DNA from: CAZYZQ01 sp964652075
GTDB taxonomy: Bacteria; Bacillota; Clostridia; Oscillospirales; Oscillospiraceae
DNA: 23,903 nt
Assembly (NCBI GenBank): GCA_964652075.1
Contig: CAZYZQ010000023.1
Span: forward strand, 1-23,903
Reading direction: 5' to 3'
The notes under the pieces are model-generated. The model made no database searches, had not been told where the DNA came from, and worked only from the letters and a program-made list of their open reading frames with translations. Shown piece after piece: positions 6,300 to 14,179 of the stretch; position 1 is the stretch's first letter; each line of letters opens with the position of its first letter. Both the position numbers and the translations under genes were made by a program.

Positions 6300-7862
6300 A
6301 TGGATGAGCTGTTCTCCAAACTGAATGCGTTCCGGTGCGGGCAGTCCGCCGACTGCTGGGCCATTCTCGGCGCGCACCCAGCTGAGACAGGCTACGAGTT
6401 TGCCGTCTGGGCGCCTGATGCACGCTACGTCGCTGTCATCGGCGAATGGAACGATTGGAAGCCTGTGGATGCGCTTTCTCCCGTCGGCTCCACGGGCGTC
6501 TGGTCCGGCGCTGTGCCGCAGGCCAAACAGGACAACCTGTATAAGTTCTACATTGAAATGCACGACGGCATTGTCCGCGACAAGGCAGATCCCTTTGCAT
6601 TTTATGCGGAGCGGCAGCCCGGCACGGCTTCGCGCCTGACGGCGCAGCCCTGCTTCCAATTTTATGACGGGGCCTGGCTCGCGCACCGCGCTGCCCAGGA
6701 CCTGCACGCCGGGCCGTTCCGGATCCTTGCCGTCGATCCACTCGACTGGCATGATGCGCAGGGCCTGCCGCTTGACTGGGCCGCGCTTGCCGGGCAGCTG
6801 ATCCCACGCGCGCGCGACGGCGGCTACACGCATCTGTGCCTGACCGGCGTGCTGGACACGCCGGACGGTTCCGGCTATGGCCGGGAAATCACCGGGTTCT
6901 TCAGCCCGAATGCCCGCTGCGGCGCGCCGAACGGCCTGCGCCAGCTTGTCGATGCGTGCCACCGCAGCAGTCTGGGCGTTCTGCTGGACTGGACGCCCGC
7001 CTTCTTCTCCCCGCTCTATTATTCGCTCGGCCGCTTCAACGGTACGCCGTTATTTGAGACGTGGCGCAACGCGCCGAACGGCTGCTACAAGTTCAATCTC
7101 GCGGCCGGGCAAGTCCGCAGCTTTCTGACAAGCTGCGCCTGCTTCTGGCTGCAGGAGTACCACTTTGACGGGCTGCAGTTCTACGGCCTGCCGGAGCTTC
7201 TGGCCCATGCGCCCGGCGAACCCGATCCTGATGCGCCCGCGTTCCTGCGCGCGCTCAACCGCACGATTCATACCTCGTTCCCCGGCGCTGTAACCATTGC
7301 CAGTGATCTGGCAGACGCAGCCCAATACGGGTTTGACTTCTATTGGGGCCTGCACTGGCAGGGCGCCGTCCGTCGTGACTTCTCCGCATCGGATTTGACA
7401 CCCGAAGCGCTAGCCGCTGCAATTCCCACCGATTCGTCCGTAGTGCTTCCACTGCCGCGCGATCTATCAGAGAATGCGCGCTGCGCCGCCTTATGGCAGG
7501 ATTTCTGTCCGGGTATCACACTGCGCCGTGACGCTGCTTCCGGCGTGGGGCTGGTTGCTTTGAACGAGCCTGCGCTTTGGAGCGGCGGAACCATTGAATT
7601 GCGAGATGCGCCCGCGCCGCTAATTTGCGTGCAGCGCCGTGCAGCTTCTGAGCGCTTGCAGCTCATTCTGAACCCGGGCGATCTGCCCGTCTCCGTTCCG
7701 GCGGATGCCGGTCAGTGGGAGTTAATCTTCTCAACTGACGCTGTGCCGAACGACCCTGCTTTGTCAATTCCTGTGCCCGCCCATGGCGGGTGCATCCTCC
7801 GGCGCAAGCCGGAATACAAAACCGTGCCGGGTTCGCCGGCACTACAGGAGGATCACCAATGA
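6300..7862 (+). CDS. GlgB-like branching-enzyme homologue, predicted catalytically inactive
   Basis: The 520-residue protein has an N-terminal CBM48-like domain (about 15-105; YEFAVWAPDARYVAVIGEWN) and a GH13 barrel that follows branching enzymes: LLDWTPAFF (228-236), FNGTPLFE (246-253), FDGLQFYGLPELL (289-301), GAVTIASDL (329-337) and VVLPLPRDLS (381-390). Compared from memory with GlgB (LRVDAV, AEES, SHDE), the nucleophile Asp is Tyr295, its Arg partner is Gln293, the Glu-Glu pair is Ser335-Asp336, and the His before the last Asp is Arg387. The barrel end is shortened (GlgB usually exceeds 620 residues), though a C-terminal beta domain remains. It is probably a glucan-binding or regulatory pseudoenzyme. 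The frame is intact and it leads the operon. Start: ATG 6300 after GAAAGGAAGAGG; GTG 6297 is possible. Its stop overlaps the glgP start (ATGA). Confidence 0.85.
   Translation: MDELFSKLNAFRCGQSADCWAILGAHPAETGYEFAVWAPDARYVAVIGEWNDWKPVDALSPVGSTGVWSGAVPQAKQDNLYKFYIEMHDGIVRDKADPFAFYAERQPGTASRLTAQPCFQFYDGAWLAHRAAQDLHAGPFRILAVDPLDWHDAQGLPLDWAALAGQLIPRARDGGYTHLCLTGVLDTPDGSGYGREITGFFSPNARCGAPNGLRQLVDACHRSSLGVLLDWTPAFFSPLYYSLGRFNGTPLFETWRNAPNGCYKFNLAAGQVRSFLTSCACFWLQEYHFDGLQFYGLPELLAHAPGEPDPDAPAFLRALNRTIHTSFPGAVTIASDLADAAQYGFDFYWGLHWQGAVRRDFSASDLTPEALAAAIPTDSSVVLPLPRDLSENARCAALWQDFCPGITLRRDAASGVGLVALNEPALWSGGTIELRDAPAPLICVQRRAASERLQLILNPGDLPVSVPADAGQWELIFSTDAVPNDPALSIPVPAHGGCILRRKPEYKTVPGSPALQEDHQ
7776..7842 (+). 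repeat. Three consecutive perfect hairpins at the glgB-like/glgP junction
   Basis: Hairpin 1: CCCGCC/GGCGGG (7776-7781, 7785-7790; 3-base loop). Hairpin 2: TCCGGC/GCCGGA (7798-7803, 7808-7813) around a GCAA tetraloop. Hairpin 3: GTGCCGG/CCGGCAC (7824-7830, 7836-7842; 5-base loop), ending three bases before the glgP ribosome site AGGAGG (7846-7851). They lie in the last 29 codons of the upstream gene. They could be a small REP-like palindromic element or a translation-coupling structure. Confidence 0.6.
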
Positions 7863-10306
7863 ACCAGTTTTTCACCAGCACACAGGACTTTAAGGAGCAG
7901 TACAGCAACCAGTTTGTGGAATCGCTCTCGAAGCCCATGTCCCACTGCTCCACGGGCGAGAAGTACATGATGCTCGTCCGTTTGATCCGCAGTAAAATCA
8001 ACTCCCTGCGCACGGAAACCTCCATGCGCCACCTGCTCAACCAGGAAAAGAAGATTTACTACTTCTCCATGGAATTCCTTGTGGGACGCCTGCTGGAGAA
8101 CTATCTTCTGAACCTCGGTGTTTTGGATCTTGTCCGCGCCGCGCTGGACGAGATGGGCGAAGACCTCGATTCCATCTGCGAGATCGAGCGCGACCCCGGC
8201 CTCGGCAACGGCGGTCTCGGCCGTCTCGCCGCCTGCTTCATGGACTCCATGGCCTTCCTCGGCGTGCCCGGCGTCGGCATGGGCGTGCGCCATCGCTTCG
8301 GCCTGTTCAAGCAGCGCATTGAGAACGGCTTCCAGAAGGAGGAGCCGGACAACTGGCTGGAAGACGGCTATCCCTGGGAGCTGCGCAAGCCGGACGATAC
8401 GGTCGAGATCCGTTTCGGCGGCGAGATTGAGCGCCACTATGACAACGGTGTCATGACCTTTAAGCACAAGAACTACCACAGCATCAACGCTGTCCCCTAC
8501 GACGTGCCGATTGTCGGCTATGGCGGCGAAACGGTCAACGTGCTGCGCCTGTGGAACGCGGAGCCGTCCAAAGAGGTCTTCGACCTTGCCGCCTTCAACC
8601 GCGGCGACTACGCCGCTGCCTCCCGCGACCGCGCGGAAACCGAGGCCATCACCATGATCCTCTACCCGGACGACAGCACCGTTGCAGGCAAGACGCTGCG
8701 CCTGAAGCAGGAGTATTTCTTTACCTCCGCCGGCATCGCCTCGATTCTGCGCAGCTATAAGGCTGCCTACGGCGAGGAAGCCTGGGACGATTTCCCGAAG
8801 CACGTCGTCATCCATACGAACGACACCCACCCCGCCCTCTGCGGCCCGGAGCTGATGCGCCGCCTGATCGACGACGAGGGCCTGAGCTGGGAGAAGGCAT
8901 GGGCCATCACCACGCAGTGCGTCGCCTTTACCAACCACACCATTCTGCCCGAGGCGCTGGAAAAATGGCCGATTGACATGGTACGCAACCTGATCCCGCG
9001 CGTGTACATGATTATCGAGGAAATCGACCGCCGCTATCGCGAGGGCTTCGACCACTCGATCCCCGACTGGCACGACCGCCTGCAGGCAACCGCCATCCTC
9101 TGGGACGGCACCGTCCGCATGGCAAACCTGTCGATCATTTGCAGCTTCTCCGTCAACGGCGTCGCCGCGCTGCACACCGAAATCCTGAAAAAGGACACTC
9201 TGAAGGATTTCTATCAGCTGCGCCCGGAGATGTTCAACAATAAGACCAACGGCGTCAGCCACCGGCGCTTTATGATCCAGTCGAACCCGGGCCTTGCGAA
9301 CCTGATCACCGACACGATCGGCGACAGCTGGATCCGCAATCCCGATCATCTGGAGGATCTGCTGAAATACCAGAACGACACCGCCGTGCTCGCACAGCTT
9401 CGCAAAATCAAGCATCAAAACAAGCTGCGTCTGGCCGCATACATCAAGAAGCATAACGGTGTCGACGTCGATCCCGACTCCGTGTTCGATATTCAGGTCA
9501 AGCGGATTCACGCCTACAAGCGTCAGCTGCTCAACGCCTTCCGCGTGCTCGACCTGTACAACCAGCTCAAGGAAAACCCGTCGCTCGACATTGTCCCGCA
9601 GACCTTCGTCTTTGCCGGCAAGGCGGCGCAGAGCTACGTGCTGGCGAAGGAAATCATCAAGTTCATCTGCTCGCTTGCGCAGATCGTCAACAACGATCCC
9701 GACGTGAACAAGAAGATGAAGGTCATCTTCATCGAAAATTACTGCGTCTCGAACGCGCAGCTGATCTACCCCGCCGCCGATATCTCCGAGCAGATCTCCA
9801 CCGCGAGCAAGGAGGCCTCCGGCACAGGTAACATGAAGTTCATGTTCAATGGCGCCGTGACGCTCGGCACAGAGGACGGCGCGAACGTCGAGATCCACGA
9901 GCTGGTCGGCGACGACAACATCGGCATTTTCGGCCTGTCCTCCGACGAGGTGCTCGCCCTCTACGCGAACCGCTCCTATGTCTCCTCCATCCAGTGCGAC
10001 AGCGACCCGCGGCTGAAAAAGATGTGCGACCAGCTGATCCACGGCTTCTTCTCGCAGAAGGTCGGCTACGACTTCTGGCGCATCCACAACTCGCTGATTC
10101 AGGACAACGACGAGTTCTTCGTCCTGAAGGACTTCGACGCCTATGTCAAGATGGCGAACAAGCTGCTGGACATCTACCGCAACGAGCCGGACCGCTGGAG
10201 CAGGATGAGCCTTGTGAACATTGCCAAGTCTGGCAAGTTCACCAGCGACCGCACAATCATTGAATATTCTCGTGACATCTGGCATACCCGTTACGATCAA
10301 TATTAA
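7859..10306 (+). CDS. glgP: Glycogen/alpha-glucan phosphorylase
   Basis: The 815-residue family GT35 phosphorylase is full length. It releases glucose 1-phosphate from the non-reducing ends of glycogen in the cytoplasm, with pyridoxal phosphate as cofactor. Visible landmarks are RDPGLGNGGLGRLAACFMDS near residue 115, IHTNDTHPAL, the KRIHAYKRQLLN phosphate-site motif, and EASGTGNMKF with the cofactor lysine at K660. The start at 7859 overlaps the preceding stop as ATGA and follows AGGAGG with 7-base spacing. An upstream in-frame ATG (7790) would add 23 residues that only translate the hairpin region, so it was rejected. Overlap and hairpins suggest its translation is coupled to the GlgB-like gene. 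It is the second gene of the glycogen operon. Confidence 0.97.
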   Translation: MNQFFTSTQDFKEQYSNQFVESLSKPMSHCSTGEKYMMLVRLIRSKINSLRTETSMRHLLNQEKKIYYFSMEFLVGRLLENYLLNLGVLDLVRAALDEMGEDLDSICEIERDPGLGNGGLGRLAACFMDSMAFLGVPGVGMGVRHRFGLFKQRIENGFQKEEPDNWLEDGYPWELRKPDDTVEIRFGGEIERHYDNGVMTFKHKNYHSINAVPYDVPIVGYGGETVNVLRLWNAEPSKEVFDLAAFNRGDYAAASRDRAETEAITMILYPDDSTVAGKTLRLKQEYFFTSAGIASILRSYKAAYGEEAWDDFPKHVVIHTNDTHPALCGPELMRRLIDDEGLSWEKAWAITTQCVAFTNHTILPEALEKWPIDMVRNLIPRVYMIIEEIDRRYREGFDHSIPDWHDRLQATAILWDGTVRMANLSIICSFSVNGVAALHTEILKKDTLKDFYQLRPEMFNNKTNGVSHRRFMIQSNPGLANLITDTIGDSWIRNPDHLEDLLKYQNDTAVLAQLRKIKHQNKLRLAAYIKKHNGVDVDPDSVFDIQVKRIHAYKRQLLNAFRVLDLYNQLKENPSLDIVPQTFVFAGKAAQSYVLAKEIIKFICSLAQIVNNDPDVNKKMKVIFIENYCVSNAQLIYPAADISEQISTASKEASGTGNMKFMFNGAVTLGTEDGANVEIHELVGDDNIGIFGLSSDEVLALYANRSYVSSIQCDSDPRLKKMCDQLIHGFFSQKVGYDFWRIHNSLIQDNDEFFVLKDFDAYVKMANKLLDIYRNEPDRWSRMSLVNIAKSGKFTSDRTIIEYSRDIWHTRYDQY

Positions 10307-10341
10307 TCCCCCGCATACCCCCGCATCTCAGGCAAATCTGA

Positions 10342-10357
10342 CGCTGTGAAAGCAGCG
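10342..10357 (+). other. Small intercistronic hairpin between glgP and glgC
   Basis: CGCTG (10342-10346) pairs with CAGCG (10353-10357) around a 6-base loop in the 78-base gap after glgP. There is no T-tract, so it does not look like a terminator. It may mark an mRNA processing or stability site, or be chance. Confidence 0.25.
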
Positions 10358-10384
10358 CCGCAAAAAAATGGGAGGTCATCACTC

Positions 10385-11533
10385 ATGAAACGGAAAGAAT
10401 GCGTCGCAATGCTTCTGGCGGGCGGCCAGGGCAGCCGCCTTGGTGCGCTCACGAAGCACAATGCAAAGCCCAATGTTTCCTTTGGCGGCAAATATCGCAT
10501 CATCGATTTTGTCCTCAGTAACTGTGTGAATTCCGGAATCGACACCGTCGGTATCCTGACTCAGTATCGTCCCCTGCTCCTGAATGCGTATATCGGCACC
10601 GGCGAGGCATGGGATCTGGATCTGTCCGACGGCGGCGTCCACCTGCTTCCTCCGTATGCCACCGAGACCGGCGGCGAATGGTATGAAGGCACGGCCGACG
10701 CCATCTACCACAACATCGACTTCATCGCATCCCATGAACCGGAGTATGTCCTGATCCTATCCGGCGACCAGCTGTACAATATGGACTACTCGAAAATGCT
10801 CGACTTCCACAAGAAAAACAACGCCGACCTGACCGTCTCCGTCATCGAGGTCCCGATGGAAGACGCCAAGCGCTTCGGCATTATGTCCACGGACGAGGAG
10901 ATGCGCATCACCAAATTTGCGGAGAAGCCTGCGGAGCCGGAGAGCAACCTTGCTTCCATGGGCATCTACATCTTCAACTGGGACGTGCTCAAAAAAGCGC
11001 TGCTCGACGACCACAAGGACCCGAACTCCGACCGTGACTTCGGCAAGAACATCATTCCGAACCTGCTGGCCGAGAACAAGCGCCTGTTCGCCTACACCTT
11101 CTCCGGCTACTGGAAGGACGTCGGCACCATCGACAGCTACTACTCCGCTCACATGGAGCTGCTTCAGGCGGATCCCGAGTTCAACGTCTTCGACGGTAGT
11201 ATGCGTGTGTTCTCCAACGCGAACATTGACGCGCCGAGCTTCGCGGGCCCGGAGAGCGACGTGCAGAACAGCGTGATTTCCAACGGCTGTAATGTCTTCG
11301 GCGTGTGCAAAAACTCCATCCTCGGCTCCGGCGTTCTGGTTGACGACGGCGCGGTTGTCACCGACTCCGTCCTGCTGCCCGGCGCTGTGATTGAAAAGGG
11401 CGCCGTTGTCAAGCGCGCCATTGTCGGTGAGCGCACCTACGTCAAGGAAGGCGCCGTCATCGGCAAGGATGACGGGGAGATCACCCTGTATTCCGACGAC
11501 CGGATGTTTGCCAACTCCGGCATCATTTCTTAA
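10385..11533 (+). CDS. glgC: Glucose-1-phosphate adenylyltransferase (ADP-glucose pyrophosphorylase), catalytic subunit
   Basis: The 382-residue enzyme makes ADP-glucose from ATP and glucose 1-phosphate, the committed step of bacterial glycogen synthesis. The N-terminal nucleotidyltransferase domain shows LAGGQGSRLGALT, KPNVSFGGKYRIIDF, GTADAIY, SGDQLYNMDY and FAEKP. The C-terminal left-handed beta-helix repeats run from about residue 285 (hexapeptides such as VVTDSVLLPGAVIEKGAVV). Start 10385 is supported by GGAGG (10371-10375), nine bases upstream; an ATG at 10346 would add 13 residues without a ribosome site. glgD follows after 17 bases. In Firmicutes, GlgC commonly works with GlgD as a heterotetramer; that is family knowledge. 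Confidence 0.96.
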   Translation: MKRKECVAMLLAGGQGSRLGALTKHNAKPNVSFGGKYRIIDFVLSNCVNSGIDTVGILTQYRPLLLNAYIGTGEAWDLDLSDGGVHLLPPYATETGGEWYEGTADAIYHNIDFIASHEPEYVLILSGDQLYNMDYSKMLDFHKKNNADLTVSVIEVPMEDAKRFGIMSTDEEMRITKFAEKPAEPESNLASMGIYIFNWDVLKKALLDDHKDPNSDRDFGKNIIPNLLAENKRLFAYTFSGYWKDVGTIDSYYSAHMELLQADPEFNVFDGSMRVFSNANIDAPSFAGPESDVQNSVISNGCNVFGVCKNSILGSGVLVDDGAVVTDSVLLPGAVIEKGAVVKRAIVGERTYVKEGAVIGKDDGEITLYSDDRMFANSGIIS

Positions 11534-11550
11534 GAATGAGGTGACGTGTT

Positions 11551-12645
11551 ATGAAAATTGTAGGTCTTTTGTCCTGTAACTACACGGCGGATGATTTTGG
11601 CATTCTGCTTGACCATCGTCCGCTCCCCTCTCTGCCGATTGGCGGCCGCTACCGTCTGGTCGACTTCGCACTCTCCAATCTTGTGAACTCCGGCCTGACG
11701 GAGGTCGGCCTCGTTACCCCGTACTATTACCGCAGCCTGATGGACCACATCGGCGACGGCAAGGAATGGTCGCTCAGCCGTAAAATCGGCGGCCTGTACA
11801 TTCTGCCGGGCTCGATCTACGGCTTCAAGCAGGTCTATAGCCGTTTCCTGCTGCTTGATCTCAAGCGCAACCGCGCCTTTATCGACCGCAGCCAGGCCGA
11901 CGCAATCCTCTTCACCGCAGCAAGCAATGTCTGCAACATCGACTATCGCCCCTTCATCAAGGCGTTCGAGGAGTCCGGCGCAGAGATCATGATGATGTAC
12001 AAGCCGATCAGCGAGCCGTGCAAATCGCTTCTGATGGATATCGACGCGGACGGCAAGGTCAAGGGGCTCACCGGCCCGATCTTTGAATCCGGCAATGTGT
12101 TTGCCGACTGCTTCCTGATCCGTCTTGACACGCTCAAGCGCATCATCGACGGCTTCGGCGTCCTCGACCACATGGATCTGTGCGAAATCTTCGCTGAAAA
12201 CATGGACAAGCTGGACATCGCCGCCTACGCCTATAACGGCTATATGGGCATGGTGACCTCCATCAAGCAGTACATGAAGGTCAACAACGATCTTCTTGAC
12301 AGCGATATCCGCCGCGACCTGTTCGCCGGTGAGCGCAAGATTCTCACCAAGGTGCAGGACAATCCGCCCGCAAAATATATGGGCGCCGGTACCGCAAAGA
12401 ACTCCCTTGTCTCCTCCGGCTGCATCATTGAGGGCACGGTGGAAAACTCCGTCCTCTTCCGCGACGTACACGTCCATCCGGGCGCTGTTGTCAAGAACTG
12501 CGTCATCATGCAGCACGGCGAGATCCTTGAGAACGCCTCGCTCGACAACGTGATCTGCGACAAGTACGTCACAGTCAGCCGCGGCGCGATGCTTGCAGGC
12601 AGCCCCGACAACACCTTCCTGATTGGCAAGGGCCAGCGTTTTTAA
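11551..12645 (+). CDS. glgD: GlgD, non-catalytic/regulatory subunit of ADP-glucose pyrophosphorylase
   Basis: The 364-residue GlgC paralogue shares the overall fold (PIGGRYRLVDFALSN near the start, a C-terminal beta-helix from about 270), but the GGXGXRL nucleotide-binding loop is replaced by NYTADDFGILLDHRP. This is typical of GlgD proteins, which raise the activity of GlgC rather than acting alone. Key region SGDQ of GlgC reads TAASN here. Start 11551 follows GAGG at 11538-11541. It sits between glgC and glgA, the usual Firmicutes order, and is co-transcribed with them. Confidence 0.95.
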   Translation: MKIVGLLSCNYTADDFGILLDHRPLPSLPIGGRYRLVDFALSNLVNSGLTEVGLVTPYYYRSLMDHIGDGKEWSLSRKIGGLYILPGSIYGFKQVYSRFLLLDLKRNRAFIDRSQADAILFTAASNVCNIDYRPFIKAFEESGAEIMMMYKPISEPCKSLLMDIDADGKVKGLTGPIFESGNVFADCFLIRLDTLKRIIDGFGVLDHMDLCEIFAENMDKLDIAAYAYNGYMGMVTSIKQYMKVNNDLLDSDIRRDLFAGERKILTKVQDNPPAKYMGAGTAKNSLVSSGCIIEGTVENSVLFRDVHVHPGAVVKNCVIMQHGEILENASLDNVICDKYVTVSRGAMLAGSPDNTFLIGKGQRF

Positions 12646-12676
12646 CCGTCCGTCTTTTTCGGGATTAGGAGAAATC

Positions 12677-14152
12677 ATGAAAAAACAAATTTTATTCGCC
12701 GCCTTTGAAGCCACGCCGTTCATCAAAACCGGCGGCCTCGGCGATGTTGCCGGAAGCCTGCCGAAGGCTGTCTGCAACGACGAGTTTGAAGTCCGCGTTA
12801 TCCTGCCGAAGCTGAGCATGATCCCGCAGGAATATCAGGACAACATGCATCTTCTGACGACGTTTGCCATTCCGCTTGGCTGGCGTCTGCAGCACTGCGG
12901 GCTGTTTGAGCTTGAATACAATGGCGTTGTCTACTATTTTATTGACAACGAATACTACTTCAAGCGCGACGGCGCCTACGGCTTCGGCGACGATGCCGAA
13001 CGCGTGGCGTTCTTCTCCAAGGCGATTCTGGAGAGCATGCAGCATACCGGCGGCTTCTTCCCGGACGTCATCCACTGCAACGACTGGCACACGGCCTTGG
13101 TGCCCGTCTTCCTGCACGAGCAGTATTGGGGCATCCCCCAGTACCGCGGCATCAAGACGGTCTTCTCGATCCACAACCTGAAATTCCAGGGCGTCTTCGG
13201 GCGTAATGTGATCGGCGACGTGCTCGGGCTCCACTACACCCCGGCTGAGCCGCAGCTGACCAGCGGCGACGCCTGCAATTTCATGCAGGGCGCGCTGCAC
13301 TACTCCGACCGCATTTCGACCGTCAGCCCGACCTATGCAAACGAAATCTGCACCTCTTACTACGGCGAGCGTCTCGACTGGCTGCTGACGCAGCGTCGCG
13401 ACATTCTCTCCGGCATTCTCAACGGCATTGACACCGAGGCGTTCAATCCGGAGACCGACCCGTATATTCCCTGCCATTTCAATGCCTCCACCATTGAGAA
13501 TAAGCGCAGGGACAAAGAGGCGCTGCAGGCGGAACTGAATCTGCCGGTCAATGCCGATATCCCCATGATCTGCCTCATCAGCCGTCTGACCGAACAGAAG
13601 GGTCTGGATCTTCTGACCTTTATCCTCGGCGAGCTGTTGCAGGAGGATGTGCAGGTTGTCATCCTCGGCGTTGGCGATTCGATGTACGAAAACTCGTTCC
13701 GCTACTATGCCGGTCTGATGCCGCACAAGCTCTCGGCGCAGATCACCTTCAGCAATCCCCTCTCCCACAAGCTGTACGCGTCCTCCGATCTGCTGCTCAT
13801 GCCTTCGCAGTTTGAACCCTGCGGCCTGAGCCAGATGATCGCCATGCGCTACGGCACACTGCCTGTCGTCCGCGAGACCGGCGGCCTCAAGGACAGCGTC
13901 GTGCCATACAACAAATACACCGGGGAGGGCAACGGCTTCAGCTTCGCAAACTTCAACGCACATGAGCTGCTGTTCACGATCAAGGACGCATTGAACCTCT
14001 ATCATGACGAACCTGAGAAATGGGCGCAGCTTGTCCAGCAGGCTATGGCCTCCGACTTCACCTGGAACAAGAGCGCAGAGCAGTACCGCAAGCTCTACCG
14101 TGAGCTGCTCACGCCGCCTGCGCAGTCGGAACCCGCTCCCACTGCGGAGTAA
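12677..14152 (+). CDS. glgA: Glycogen synthase (ADP-glucose type)
   Basis: The 491-residue GT5 enzyme transfers glucose from ADP-glucose to the growing alpha-1,4 chain. Hallmarks are the ADP-glucose-binding KTGGLGDV at 17-24, HCNDWHTALVP, SIHNLKFQG, LISRLTEQKGLDLL opening the second Rossmann domain, and FEPCGLSQ with the conserved glutamate E380. The last residues are a short Pro/Ala/Glu tail beyond the core. Start 12677 follows AGGAG (12667-12671); an earlier in-frame start at 12623 overlaps the end of glgD and lacks a ribosome site. Length is normal for GlgA. Confidence 0.97.
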   Translation: MKKQILFAAFEATPFIKTGGLGDVAGSLPKAVCNDEFEVRVILPKLSMIPQEYQDNMHLLTTFAIPLGWRLQHCGLFELEYNGVVYYFIDNEYYFKRDGAYGFGDDAERVAFFSKAILESMQHTGGFFPDVIHCNDWHTALVPVFLHEQYWGIPQYRGIKTVFSIHNLKFQGVFGRNVIGDVLGLHYTPAEPQLTSGDACNFMQGALHYSDRISTVSPTYANEICTSYYGERLDWLLTQRRDILSGILNGIDTEAFNPETDPYIPCHFNASTIENKRRDKEALQAELNLPVNADIPMICLISRLTEQKGLDLLTFILGELLQEDVQVVILGVGDSMYENSFRYYAGLMPHKLSAQITFSNPLSHKLYASSDLLLMPSQFEPCGLSQMIAMRYGTLPVVRETGGLKDSVVPYNKYTGEGNGFSFANFNAHELLFTIKDALNLYHDEPEKWAQLVQQAMASDFTWNKSAEQYRKLYRELLTPPAQSEPAPTAE

Positions 14153-14179
14153 TCAAATACAAAACAATCGGAGTAATGC

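Noticed and set aside
7790..7858. In-frame upstream ATG extending GlgP by 23 residues
   Set aside because: The extra residues only translate the palindromic region; AGGAGG is placed correctly for the ATG at 7859 and the mature start matches phosphorylases.
6300..7862. GlgB-like gene as a frameshifted or disrupted pseudogene
   Set aside because: The frame is continuous, region order is preserved and the operon signals are normal; only catalytic residues and part of the barrel differ.
7853..10300. Long open frame on the - strand opposite glgP (815 codons)
   Set aside because: It is a GC-rich shadow of glgP: hydrophobic, Val/Asp-rich composition with no recognisable domains, while the + strand encodes an unmistakable phosphorylase.
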